Below, piece after piece: positions 35,087 to 45,029 of a stretch of 64,000 nt of DNA. Source of the DNA: Okapia johnstoni. Taxonomy: Eukaryota > Chordata > Mammalia > Artiodactyla > Giraffidae. The notes below the pieces were generated by a model, which saw nothing but the letters and a program-made list of their open reading frames with translations, was not told where the DNA came from and ran no database searches. Position numbers and translations under genes: made by a program. Every line of letters begins with the position of its first letter. The stretch's first letter is position 1. The DNA lies in assembly GCA_024291935.2 (NCBI GenBank), contig CM044313.1, forward strand, positions 86,303,001 through 86,367,000. The letters run 5' to 3'.

Positions 35087-35743
35087 GTGGATCACAATAA
35101 ACTGTGGAAAATTCTGAAAGAGATGGGAATACCAGACCACCTGACCCGTTTCCTGAGAAATCTGTATGCAGGTCAGGAAGCAACAGTTAGAACTGGACAT
35201 GGAACAACGGGCTGGTTCCAAATAGGAAAAGGAGTACATCAAAGCTGTATATTGTCACCCTGCTTATTTAACTTATATGCAGAGTACATCATGAGAAATG
35301 CTGGGCTGGAGAAAGCCCAAGCTGGAATCAAGATTGCCGGGAGAAATATCAATAACCTCAGATATGCAGATGACACCACCCTTATGGCAGAAAGGGAAGA
35401 AGAACTAAAGAGCCTCTTCACAAAAGTGAAAGGGAGTAAAAAAGTTGGCTTAAAGCTCAGAATTCAGAAAACTAAGATCATGGCATCTGGTCCCATCACT
35501 TCATGGGAAATAGATGGGAAAACATTGGAAAGTGTGGCTGACTTTATTTTTTTGGGCTCCAAAATCACTGCAGATGGTGATTTCATCAATGAAATTAAAA
35601 GATGCTTACTCCTTGGAAGGAAATTTATGACCTACCTAGACAGCATATTAAAAAGCAGAGACATTACTTTGTCAACAAAGGTCTGTCTAGTCAAGGCTAT
35701 GGTTTTTCCAGTGGTCATGTATGGATGTGAGAGTTGGACATAA
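35087..35743 (+). pseudogene. BovB RT palm and C-terminal fragment
   Basis: A 218-codon frame starting just after motif A (DHNKLWKILKEMG). Motif B reads GVHQSCILSP instead of the RQGC form seen at 9.5-10.4 kb, so the conserved glycine is replaced by serine. The catalytic box YADD is at residues 93-96. It continues to [10 protein letters not shown] and then a stop. The preceding motif-A DNA (about 35060-35090) is in another frame. Confidence 0.85.
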
Positions 35744-36245
35744 AGAAAGCTGAGTGCCAAAGAATTGATCCTTTTGAAGTGTGGTGTTGGAGAAGACTCT
35801 AGACAGTCCCTTGGACTGCGAGGTGATCCAACTAGTCCATCCTAAAGGAGATCAGTCCTGGGTATTCATCGGAAGGACTGATGTTGAGGCTGAAACTCCA
35901 ATACTTTGGCCACCTCATGCAAAGAGTTGACTCATTGGAAAAGACCCTGATGCTTGGAAGGATTGGGGGCAGGAGGAGAAGGGGACAACAGAGGATGAGA
36001 TGATTGGATGGCATTACCGACTCGATGGACATGAGTTTTGATAAACTCCAGGAGTTGGTGATGGACAGGGAGACCTTGTGTGCTGCAATTTTTGAGGTCG
36101 CAAAGAGTCGGACATGACTGAGCAACTGAACTGAACTGACTGATATATATAGTCCCTCCCTTTTGAAACTCCTTCCCATCTCCCTGCCCATCCCACCTCT
36201 CTAGGTTGATACAGAGCCCCTGTTTAAATTTCCAGCAATGTTCTC

Positions 36246-36753
36246 TTAACATCAGTTTACACCACACCAAGTCATTCTTAACATCAGTTTCAGTTCAGTC
36301 GCTCAGTGGGGTCCGACTCTTAGCAACCCCATGAACCACAGTACGCCAGGCCTCCCTGTCCGTCACAAACTCCTGGGGTTTACCCAAACTCATGTCCATT
36401 GAGTCGGTGATGCCTTCCAACCATCTCATCCTCTGTCATCCCCTTCTCCTCCTGCTCACAATCTTTCCCAGCATGAGGGTCTTTTCAAATGAGTCAGCTC
36501 TTCGCATCAGGTGGCCAAAGTACTGCAGTTTCAGCTTCAACATCAGTCCTTCTGATGAACACCCAGGACTGATCTCCTTTCGGATGGACTGGTTGGATCC
36601 CCTTGCAGTCCAAGGAACCAGAGATCAAATTGCCAACATCCCCCAGATCATCGAAAAAGCAAGAGAGGTCCAGAAAAACATCTCTTTCTGCTTTATTGAC
36701 TATGCCAAAGCCTTTGACTGTGTGGATCAAAACATCATTTTACACTGGACCAA
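36246..36753. repeat. Short tandem duplication at a BovB target
   Basis: The string cttaacatcagttt occurs at 36245-36258 and again at 36277-36290. The second copy is interrupted by the inverted BovB and resumes after it as aacatcatttt, acactgg, accaa. Without BovB and its target duplication, the locus would read as two abutting copies of about 32 bases. Confidence 0.7.
36280..36741 (-). mobile_element. BovB with inverted 5' segment (twin-primed)
   Basis: On the plus strand, a reverse BovB 3' part (36291 to about 36615, ending ttgcagtccaagg) joins directly to a forward BovB RT part (from about 36613, aggaaccagagatcaaattg, to gactgtgtggatca at 36729). The junction shares AGG. Flanks AACATCAGTTT (36280-36290) and AACATCATTTT (36731-36741) match at 10 of 11 bases, so both parts arrived as one insertion. 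This is the structure that twin priming produces in L1. Roughly 700 bp between the two segments is absent. Confidence 0.88.
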
Positions 36754-36770
36754 ATATATATATTTGACTA

Positions 36771-36821
<51 letters not shown>

Positions 36822-36852
36822 CACACATACATACATACACACATACACACCT
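36754..36852. repeat. TA/CA microsatellite, left part
   Basis: Runs of (TA)n at about 36775-36789, (CA)n at about 36790-36810, then TA, CACA and CATA units. It continues as related sequence at 37065-37098 beyond the SINE. Confidence 0.93.
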
Positions 36853-36857
36853 ACGTT

Positions 36858-37064
36858 CATGCTAAGTTGCTTCAGCCATGTCCAACTCTTTATGACCCTA
36901 TGGACTGTAGACCACCAGGCTCCTCTGTCCATGGGATTCTCCAGGCAAGAATACTCAAGTGGGTTGCCATTCCCTTCTCCAGGGGATCTTCCTGACCCAG
37001 AGATTGAACCCACATCTCTTACCTCTCCTGCACTGGCAGGCAACTTCTTTACTGCTAGCACCAT
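36858..37064 (-). mobile_element. Bov-tA SINE in a microsatellite
   Basis: Reverse SINE: gctaagttgcttcagccatg, gactgtagaccaccaggctc, gggttgccattcccttctcc, gattgaacccacatctctta, ending taccgctagca-like actgctagcaccatc. The SINE head is cut short. It lies between two AT/CA-rich parts, so it probably inserted into an existing microsatellite. Confidence 0.93.
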
Positions 37065-37098
37065 CTGTGTGTGTATATATATGTATATATACACACAC
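37065..37098. repeat. TG/TA/CA microsatellite, right part
   Basis: tgtgtgtgtatatatatg followed by tatatatacacacacaa. Of the same composition as the array left of the SINE. Confidence 0.9.
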
Positions 37099-37234
37099 AA
37101 AATATAACAATAAACTTTGTATTCTTTATCCGTAATAAACATTTACCTCTAGCAAAATATTAAGGCTAAAGAAAAAAAACACTGAATGCCTTGGATGTAT
37201 TTATCATTAATGTTGCATTCACATAACAATATAA

Positions 37235-37350
37235 TGAGATTACTACTATTGTCTTCATTTAATCAGTACGGAAACTGAAATGATTACTGAAATTTCCAGT
37301 AAGTTTGACTCAGGAGTTAGAATTTGAACTGTAACATTCTGGCCCTCACT
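37235..37350 (-). mobile_element. MIR SINE relic
   Basis: Reverse MIR order: gattactactattgtcttca, ttaatcagtacggaaactga, then gactcaggagttagaatttg with aactg. The core and 5' part of MIR are recognisable. Confidence 0.6.
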
Positions 37351-37394
37351 TGATATCTTCTGAGTATTTCTATGCTGCTTTTCAAAAAATTAGA

Positions 37395-37475
37395 GGAAAT
37401 GTAAAGTTGAAGCAGACACTGTTCTTGCTTCCATGGAGTTCACAATTCTGTTTGGGCTGATATCGTATATTAAAA
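37395..37475 (-). mobile_element. L2 LINE relic
   Basis: Short reverse L2 phrase: gcagacactgttcttgcttc, catggagttcacaattctgt. Diverged and border-uncertain. Confidence 0.42.
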
Positions 37476-37584
37476 TATACAGCACAATTTTTATTCTGAT
37501 AAATATTGCATAAAGGCATAAAGTTTCTATGTATATTTCAAAGTTCAATACAATGAGTGTAGAGTATAATGGAAATACCTTAAA

Positions 37585-37790
37585 ATTTAGACTCCGAGTA
37601 TTGGCTAATCAACCAAGTAGCTCTGGGACCTTGGGCAGATTACTTATGTGCTCACATAAAAAGGAATATATAACTCATGCCTTGAAGAATTTTCATAAAG
37701 ACTGTGAAATAATGGATATCAAACCTTTATTTTAGTGTCTTGGAAATAATAAGCATTAAACAAATGGCAGCTCCTATTAATGGCAATTAA
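37585..37790 (+). mobile_element. MIR SINE relic
   Basis: Forward MIR: gtagctctgggaccttgggc, agattacttatgtgctcaca, gactgtgaaataatggatat, ending cttggaaataataagcatta. The core phrase 'gaccttgggc' is unambiguous. A 68-codon frame across it is meaningless. Confidence 0.72.
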
Positions 37791-39549
37791 AGGCTACTAT
37801 GAATTATAAATCTTAAATAAATAGATTTCTTATTGTATCAAAACATACACTAATTGACAATAATAGGAACATCCTGCATAATTTTTTGAAATGTTTTATT
37901 TCAGAACTTATCTAAGTGTCATATTCTGCTCTTCCTTTGCTTCCATTAAAATTATGTATAATTATAATTTATTAAAATATGTCTGTTATTTGATTGTAAG
38001 TCTAGTATTACTAAGTATCAATTGAATAATACTGCTTTATGCAAAGCAAAAATAACATAAAATTCAAATCAATCTTTGGAAATCCTAATACAATATATGA
38101 CTTTTAATGTCAAAAAATAATGGTATACATCATTTAAATGGTCATTGATTAATATTTGTGTCATTTGTTGGATCAAATTGTCCAGAAAGTGAAGAACTTT
38201 TACGTATGTGGAGACATATTTACACATTTATGGAATGAATACATATAAATTTGGCAATATGCATTCAAAATATTTTACATGTCTAGGATGGTCAAGAAAA
38301 GAAAGTCAAATGGAAATAGTCATAAACATAATTAGTTTATAAATAATGATCAAATTCACAGGTAAATTAAAACTTTTATATTAGCTTCAAATATTTTTTC
38401 AGAATTGTTAAACCAAAGTACAATACTAATATTGCCTTGTAGTTTTACTTGGCTTTATCTTTAAATCTTATGTAATGATTTCAAACAGTGTGGAATGTGT
38501 TCTTTAAAAAATGGTTCACCTAAATCTATAATACTAAATATACCATTATGAAACAAATATATTTTTAGAAAGAAAGTAGCTGATTTCCTCAACACACCAC
38601 TGCAACCCAAAATATCATCCTCCTGTAAAGTATGGCTATACAGTATATTAGTCTCTATAGTCTGATGAAGAACTGTTCAAAAAGTTCATATTCACATTTT
38701 CATGCATAAATAATTTCTGTATATTTAACCCTTTACTGCAGCTCACAGTGTAAAAAGGGAAGCATTTGAAAGAGTGATAATGATTTGATCTCAATGAGGA
38801 TTTTAGTATCTCACAGACTTAACTAAAATAGGGAAATTCATAGCAAAAGTTACATTAAGAAGAGACTGCTTCATGTACTGTTTTCACTATTAGGCATAAA
38901 CCCAATTTAGAGTTCTTTCCTAGTTGTTGATGCCTAAAGTAATATGCCCACTAGGCAGTTCAGGAATCAATCAGTTTCTACTGCCCTTGGAAAGATAATG
39001 ACCCAACTATGAATATTCAAGAGACACTATAAGTCATTACAGATGTCCTTAATTATCTTTATTTTTAAATATGAAAAAATTTTGCTCAGGCTTAGAGAAA
39101 AATTTGAAAATCTGCATGTAATTAATATATAACATTCTGGATTCTAACAGATTTTGCTTTAGTAACTTTTTACCAAACCAACTAACTTCTAGAAGTGTGA
39201 GAACTATTTGACAATAGAAAAAAAAATTTGCATTAAAGAAGATAGATGTTGATGTGATCAATTACAAACAATGATTTTCTTATTTCCAAGGCATTTTGAA
39301 TCACATTTACAGGGCAACCAGTTTCTCTTTTGAATCTTTTTTTTTTTTAATTTATATAATATTTGATTTTTTTCCAAAAAGAAAATGTTACTTATTTTCA
39401 ACCACTTAAACTAATGTGTGAATCTCATTTTCTTATCCATTTTGGGGAAACTGCTACACATTACTAATGTATTGCTTTGCTCATCTGAACACAATAAATT
39501 AACACTGAATTGACAAACTGTTTTCTTTACCTTCTATTTGTCAGGTAGT
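37791..39549. other. Unassigned very AT-rich DNA
   Basis: About 1.75 kb of AT-rich sequence with a T run near 39339-39349. No element or gene recognised. Confidence 0.45.
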
Positions 39550-39960
39550 TAGAACAGAAAAGGGAGTCCAAGATGGCAGAATCATGTGGAGGGTAAAAAG
39601 AAAAGTAACCAATCCTGGGTGTAACCAATTATGCAAGCGCTGGTACAATCCTGTATTTGCATAGGGCATAAGGAATCAGCCTCCAGGCAGAGGAGACATA
39701 AAGTATGAAAAGGGAAGTCAAGAGGGATGAGGCTTCTCCCGGTTGGTCTGCCCTTGTCTCTCAGGAGTGCATTGCCAGCTGCCTGCTTTCTGCTTGAGCT
39801 GTTGATCTGTAACAAAGGTATAACTAGCTTGTCCAAAAAATACTGCTTTTTGCTTGCTTAATAAAATCCAACCTGTTTGAGCTGCAAGTGGTCCATCATT
39901 TCAAATCTTTGCTATGTTGAAACAAGAAATGAGGAAGAGGAGTAAACCAACCCAACATTC
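39550..39960 (+). mobile_element. Probable ERV LTR
   Basis: A GC-richer island in AT-rich DNA with features of an LTR: ccaagatggcagaatcatgt, ctgcccttgtctctcaggag, and a polyadenylation-like cttaataaaatccaacctg about 60 bases before a change back to AT-rich DNA. I cannot see paired LTRs, so it would be solo. Family and exact ends are unknown. Confidence 0.45.
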
Positions 39961-40059
39961 TGAATTATAGAAAAACTGAAAAATTATAATTGTGAAAAAA
40001 TTGTGAAACCATAAACCATATTGATTTAGATTAAAATATATATTTTAAAATAGCACGCG

Positions 40060-40228
40060 GCCAGGCTCCTCTGTCCATGAGATTTCTCAGCCAAGAATAC
40101 TCGAGTGGGTTGCCATCTCCCTCTCCATGGGATCTTCCCAGCCCCCGGGTCAAAACTGCATCTCCTGTATTGGCAGCCAGTTTTTCTTTGGTTTTGTTTC
40201 ATTTTACCACTGAGCTACCAGGGAAGCT
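40060..40228 (-). mobile_element. Bov-tA SINE, partial
   Basis: Reverse SINE that begins abruptly at ccaggctcctctgtccatga, so the 3' part is missing. It continues with aagaatactcgagtgggttg and ends ccactgagctaccagggaag. An insertion of about 18 bases (ttttctttggttttgtttc) interrupts the tRNA-like part just after the ggcag motif. Confidence 0.9.
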
Positions 40229-40884
40229 GATAAATATTGAATAATGTATTATTTCCTTCTATTTGGTGTTTTAATCTTTCATAAATAACAATAAATTTTG
40301 ATTAAATCAAGAGCACCTTTTGGCATCTTTAAATGTAGGTACCTAATCTTCAGAAATTCATGTTTTTCTTATAACAGGAATAATGCATGACAACTAGGTC
40401 AAAATGCCAGGTAAAATTCAGTTGATTTTAGTAAATTAAAAGACAGTTATATTTAGCTTTAGATATTCTGCCCTTAATTTTCTGTAGCTACGTTTTTTTC
40501 CTTCAGGTGTGCATTTGTGGATATAACAGGGGCAAGTTAGGAGGGCAGGAGAGGGCAGTTAAGAAGAAAAACAATTATCTCATTTTCCTGAAGTTAAAAT
40601 ATCAACTAAATTATTTTCAATGTCTTTTTAATTCAAATTTTATCATACAGTATGTTGAACTCCTTGTCAAGGATCGTGAAATTCACTGCATCTCAGTTCA
40701 GGAATGCCACAGACACCACGACTAGGTTCTTCCCAAATGAGGCAAATGAAAGGCTTACACATCTATTTTCTTCAGTCCGTTCAGTACAAACATACGGATT
40801 AACACAGGGACTAAAACATGAGGATTATGTAAAGGGTCTTGGTTTTGTCAGCTGGAGTGGCATATCTAGATGATGGTTATCATG
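40229..40884. other. Unassigned DNA
   Basis: About 650 bases without an assignable element. Short frames at 40507-40873 have no family features. Confidence 0.4.
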
Positions 40885-41100
40885 TACGCTCTGAGCACTT
40901 CCAGCCAGGCAGCTCAAGTACTTCTGAGCGACTATTTTGGGACATGTTATTTAACCATCTTGTACTGTTTCTGTAAAATGGATGTAATCTTACTTGAACT
41001 TTCCACAGAGAGGTGATGTGAGGATGAGAGAATCTGCATGTTATTTATAACAGCACCTGACTTATAAAAAGCATTCGCTGACAGTGAGTGATTATTATTT
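40885..41100 (+). mobile_element. MIR SINE relic
   Basis: Forward MIR: gttatttaaccatcttgtac, tgtttctgtaaaatggatgt, gatgtgaggatgagagaatc, aacagcacctgacttataaa, ending aagcattcgctgacagtgag. One of the clearer MIR copies here. Confidence 0.75.
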
Positions 41101-41730
41101 TCTTCATTATTAGAGATAGTTTGATGTAGAAAGTAAAGAATCACTGTCAGGGTTCAATGTACATGAGAACAGCATATGGTTTCAGAACTACCATTTTTAG
41201 CTGCTAGCACCTATACTCACAGGAGTGAGTATGCTCACAGGAGGCTGAAGTGAACTCATCAATGAGATTAAACAAGGAAAAAAATACATTCATTCATAAG
41301 CAAGAAAAAGAAGTTGAGATTTACTTACTGTTTCAAAGTCATGAAAGCTACTTCACTTTCTTCTACTTTTCGAATGCTAAACAGACTCTTTGGAAAGATA
41401 TTCAAGGCCACCAAATTTGATTTTTTTTTTTTTGCTTCAAATAGGTAAAAATTGAAAACAATTTACAAGTTAATAGCCTAGGCAGAAAAAGTCAATGTCA
41501 AAATATAACTATCATTATAATATAAAATATTTTCTAGATGTCTAAGATTAAAGACAAAAGGAGATAGAAGACAAAAGCATAATTTCTTAATATCCTTATC
41601 TCAAATATAGTGTATCTCTGTGTGTAGGAATTTGACATGCTTACAAACATTTTACATAAAAATAGACATCTAGTGAAATAAAAATAATAAATAAGTCCAT
41701 TATAATGCCCATTCTGTCTTAACAAGAGAA
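41101..41730. other. Unassigned DNA
   Basis: About 630 bases, AT-rich with a T run near 41422-41434. No element or gene recognised. Confidence 0.4.
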
Positions 41731-42309
41731 TTCCAAAATCACTGCAGATGGTGATTGCAGCAATGAAATTAAAAGACACTTACTCCTTGGAAGGAAAGTT
41801 ATGACCAACCTAGATAGCATATTAAAAAGCAGAGACATTACTTTGTCAACAAAGATCTGTCTAGTCAAGGCTATGGTTTTTCCAGTAGTCATGTATGGAT
41901 GTAAGAGTTGGACTATAAAGAAAGTTGAGCGCCGAAGAATTGATGCTTTTGAACTGTGGTGTTGCAGAAGACTCTTGACAGTCTCTTGGACTGCAAGGAG
42001 ATCCAACCGGTCCATCCTAAAGGAGATTGGTCCTGGGTGTTCATTGGAAGGACTGATGTTGAGGCTGAAACGCCAATATTTTGGCCACCTGTTGCAAAGA
42101 GCTGACTCATTTGAAAAGACCCTGATGCTGGGAAAGATTGAGGATAGGAGGAGAAGGGGACGACAGAGGATGAGATGGTTGGATGGCATCACCGACTCAA
42201 TGGATATGGGTTTGGGTAGACTCCGGCAGTTGGTGATGAACAGGGAGGCCTGACATGCTGTGGTTCATGGGGATGCAAAGAGTCGGACCCCACTGAGAGA
42301 CTGAAATGA
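41731..42309 (+). mobile_element. BovB LINE 3' end, 0.6 kb
   Basis: Forward BovB from ccaaaatcactgcagatggt to agagtcggaccccactgag. A 150-codon open stretch (41801-42253) covers the C-terminal region: [68 protein letters not shown]. It is uninterrupted over that part. Confidence 0.94.
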
Positions 42310-42719
42310 ACACCAAAACTAACCCTGTCTGCAAAATTTGAGATTCCACTGTCCGTCTATCACCCACTCAAAAATATTTTCAACTTTTTCTTTGCAAAAT
42401 GTTTCAGCTTATTTCTTTTCAAATATGTATATGTGTCCTGTTTAAAATATCAATGTGTGTTAAATATACACACACACACCATGACACCGGTGGCCCTTAG
42501 TTACCATCATATGTATTTCTCTTTGTTCAAAAACAAATTCCTGAGGATGTGTGATCTATCGGTGCTGCTTTTACTTTTTATGGTGTCCATAAGCTTAACA
42601 TCAGGAATCCATGATCACTAATGAGCAACTTTGTCAAATCCAACACTATACATCTTTTCTTCCTCAACTGCACATAGCACTTGACTCAATTGTGAAGAAT
42701 CCAATATTTAAAAGTCTAA
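42310..42719. other. Unassigned DNA
   Basis: Contains a short (AC)n at 42468-42479. No element or gene recognised. Confidence 0.4.
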
Positions 42720-42930
42720 CTTGGGAACATAATAGCTTTTCACTTACTTTCTGTGTGACCTTGGGAATGTTACACAGCTCTCTGAGATATATATTCCTCG
42801 TCATTAAGAAAAAAACATTTAATGTCACATACAAACATTTTAAGAAATAATGCAATTTCCCTAATGCCTGGAAAACATTAAATATTTAATAGGTGGAAAC
42901 TGTTATAATCATTGTGGCTATTGCTAATGT
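42720..42930 (+). mobile_element. MIR SINE relic
   Basis: Forward MIR with the core ctttctgtgtgaccttggga, atgttacacagctctctgag, and a 3' part aatgcctggaaaacattaaa. The middle is strongly diverged. Confidence 0.6.
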
Positions 42931-43736
42931 TGTTACTGACCAAATCATTCACCTTTGAAAAATTTTCTTTGCTTTTCTGAGACTATTTCTTTCCCTAACT
43001 CTTCCTTTTAATTTATAATTTTCTTAGAATAACTTTTATGTCTATTATGCTATACCTGTGATAGATATTTTCTTGTGGACTGCAATCTAGACTTCTACAA
43101 ATTCACTCTTGTCTATTCTTGAATCAGCTCTGTGGCCTACAGCTCTGACTTTAACTGACAGCCTCAGTGGTCTCCCTAGAACCATGGGTATTAATAGGTT
43201 TAGTTAAGCTGGGGTATTCATTCCTCTGGTCCCCTCCCTGTCATCCTCTCTTCACTAATGTTTACTGTCATTCTCTACTAAATGTGACACAGCTTGATGG
43301 GTAAATCATCCTAAAAGAAACTGTTTCTCCGTCTTTCTCATCAGGTCGACGGTAGGAGAGATCTTTTCTACTGATGTCCCTGAGAACAATGCCATTACTT
43401 GCCATTTTCAGAGCCCTCCCCAAACATCTGAAATAGTTCCTTTCGTAAGCAATTCTGTTATCCATTAAAAAATGCTTTTTCCAACCACAACTTTGACTCA
43501 GTGAAACTGAGACCAGAATAGCACAGAAAAACATACCTCCAGAGGCTGTGTTGAATCATTTCCCTAGGAGGGCCATTTATAATTTGCGAGTTGGCCAATC
43601 TCATGTCTAGATTCATGGCTGAAGTAAGGGAGGCTGAAAGCTGAAATGACTTGGCCTTGTTTTATAGAGAAACAAGTTTAAATAGTGGAAAATGTTGAGA
43701 TGAGTCAACAATGTTGCTTCTGCTTAGTTACTTCCT
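42931..43736. other. Unassigned DNA
   Basis: About 800 bases; an 88-codon minus frame at 43268-43534 shows no family resemblance. No element recognised. Confidence 0.4.
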
Positions 43737-43965
43737 AACAAAACCTCCAGGCTTCCCTAGTGGCTCAGGCAATAAAGAATCTGCCTGCAATGCAGGAGAC
43801 CTGGTTCTATCCCTGGGTCAGGAAGATTCCCTGAAGAAGGAAATGGCTGTTACACTCCCTTATTCTTGCCTGCAGAATTCCATCAACAGAGGCAGCCTGG
43901 TGAGCTACAGTCTATGGAGTCAGAGTCAGATATGACTAAGTGACTAACACAACAACAAAACTTCT
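43737..43965 (+). mobile_element. Bov-tA SINE with TSD
   Basis: Forward SINE: ggcttccctagtggctcagg, atctgcctgcaatgcaggag, ccctgggtcaggaagattcc, ggtgagctacagtctatgga, ending gactaagtgactaacac. Flanks aacaaaacctcc (43737-43748) and aacaaaacttct (43954-43965) are a slightly diverged target-site duplication. Confidence 0.94.
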
Positions 43966-44754
43966 AAGGCCTGGTGGTTACCCTCTTTACCCTGCATTAG
44001 AGAATTCTTTGAAGAAGTGGTCAACAAACTATATAGGCAGAGACAAATGTGGATGAAGCCACAAAAATATTACATTTCTAAGATTACACTGGAAATATTA
44101 GAATTGGAATATAAACAAGTTTTTATGCTTATCCAGCAAAGACATGGTAACTTAATTATCATAACACGTGATAGAACCAAAACAGCTCTTACAGTGTTTT
44201 GACTAGAAGGGATCTGATCATGGCTGTTTGACAATGGGGTCTGCATGAAAGAAATGGATGGGCGGTCTAATGAGACCTTGCTTGACATAAATAATCAGAC
44301 AATTTCTAAAGCTGGAGAAGCAGATATATAACAGAACATCATACATTAGATATAATCTGACCTATCCAATCATGAAACTAGACAGGTAGAGAAGCTGCAC
44401 ATTATAAAATACAACTGGCAAATGGTAAACCAGACTTCAAGACAACTGAACTGCATGAGCTATCGCTGATACCACTGCTGGGCTGTCATGTTCAACCAGA
44501 GTCCCAGTTGGTAGTGATCAGAAGTCCTGACTACTAGAATTTCTGATTTACATGGTATAATACTCCCATCTTGGTCAACATTTGGAGATAGCAAGAAGTG
44601 TATATAATTGGCTCATGGGAGCCTGTGCAAAGACAGCTCCAGTCCACTTCTGAACCAGACTCATGATACATATGCTGAAACTGGCCTCTTGGTGTTTTCC
44701 CATTATCGGTTAACTGGCTTGAAAATTCATCAAGTGTTCAATAACCAAGTAGAT
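43966..44754. other. Possible upstream part of the ERV-L relic
   Basis: More balanced composition than the AT-rich surroundings, and directly upstream of recognisable ERV-L pol sequence. I could not identify a domain in any frame, so the link is by position only. Stops interrupt all frames; the longest is 61 codons at 44017-44202. Confidence 0.3.
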
Positions 44755-45015
44755 CAAGGTAAACTCTGGCCTGTGGACTGAATCCGCCATGCCATCTATT
44801 TGGGTAAATTAAATTTTACTGGACACAGCCACATTTGTTCATTTATGTACTCTATGTGGCTATTTTTTGTGCTTAGAGTTACAGAAATGAGTAGTTACAA
44901 TAGAGATCATGGGGAGCACACGTTGAAAATATTTACTATCTGATCCTTTACAAGATTTACTAATTTCTAAAGTAGATTAAAAATAAAACAAATAAACCTG
45001 TTTGCAAGTTTTGTA
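44755..45015 (+). mobile_element. hAT-like DNA transposon fragment
   Basis: Text ggtaaactctggcctgtgga, ttaaattttactggacacag, ccacatttgttcatttatgt, gtggctattttttgtgctta, and aaaatatttactatctgatc follows an abundant mammalian non-autonomous hAT (Charlie-type) element. The inverted terminal repeats are decayed. I do not assign a subfamily name. Confidence 0.6.
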
Positions 45016-45029
45016 GATGCCATCTAGCC

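Larger units (their letters stand above)
33987..36141 (+). mobile_element. BovB LINE, 2.15 kb, longest copy
   Basis: Forward BovB inserted in the L1 3' UTR. It begins in the linker between endonuclease and RT (ggagcttactgtggctcaaa) and runs through the RT and C-terminal region to gagcaactgaactgaactga. The endonuclease is missing. The host L1 text around it (acatatat at 33979-33986; atatatat at 36143-36150) suggests a short AT-rich target duplication, hard to delimit. Coding is broken into at least four frames. Confidence 0.95.
33885..36240 (-). mobile_element. Ruminant L1 3' UTR split by BovB
   Basis: Two fragments of a reverse ruminant-type L1 3' UTR. The left one (33885-33986) reads tttttaattgaaggataaat, caggaatcagccacaagtat. 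The right one (36142-36240) reads tccctcccttttgaaactcc, ttcccatctccctgcccatc, tctaggttgatacagagccc. They are continuous in the L1 order and are separated only by a forward BovB, so the BovB inserted into this L1. Confidence 0.82.

Noticed and set aside
36754..37098. Short direct repeats that could be read as a CRISPR-like array
   Set aside because: They are a TA/CA microsatellite split by a SINE in vertebrate DNA, with no repeat-spacer regularity.
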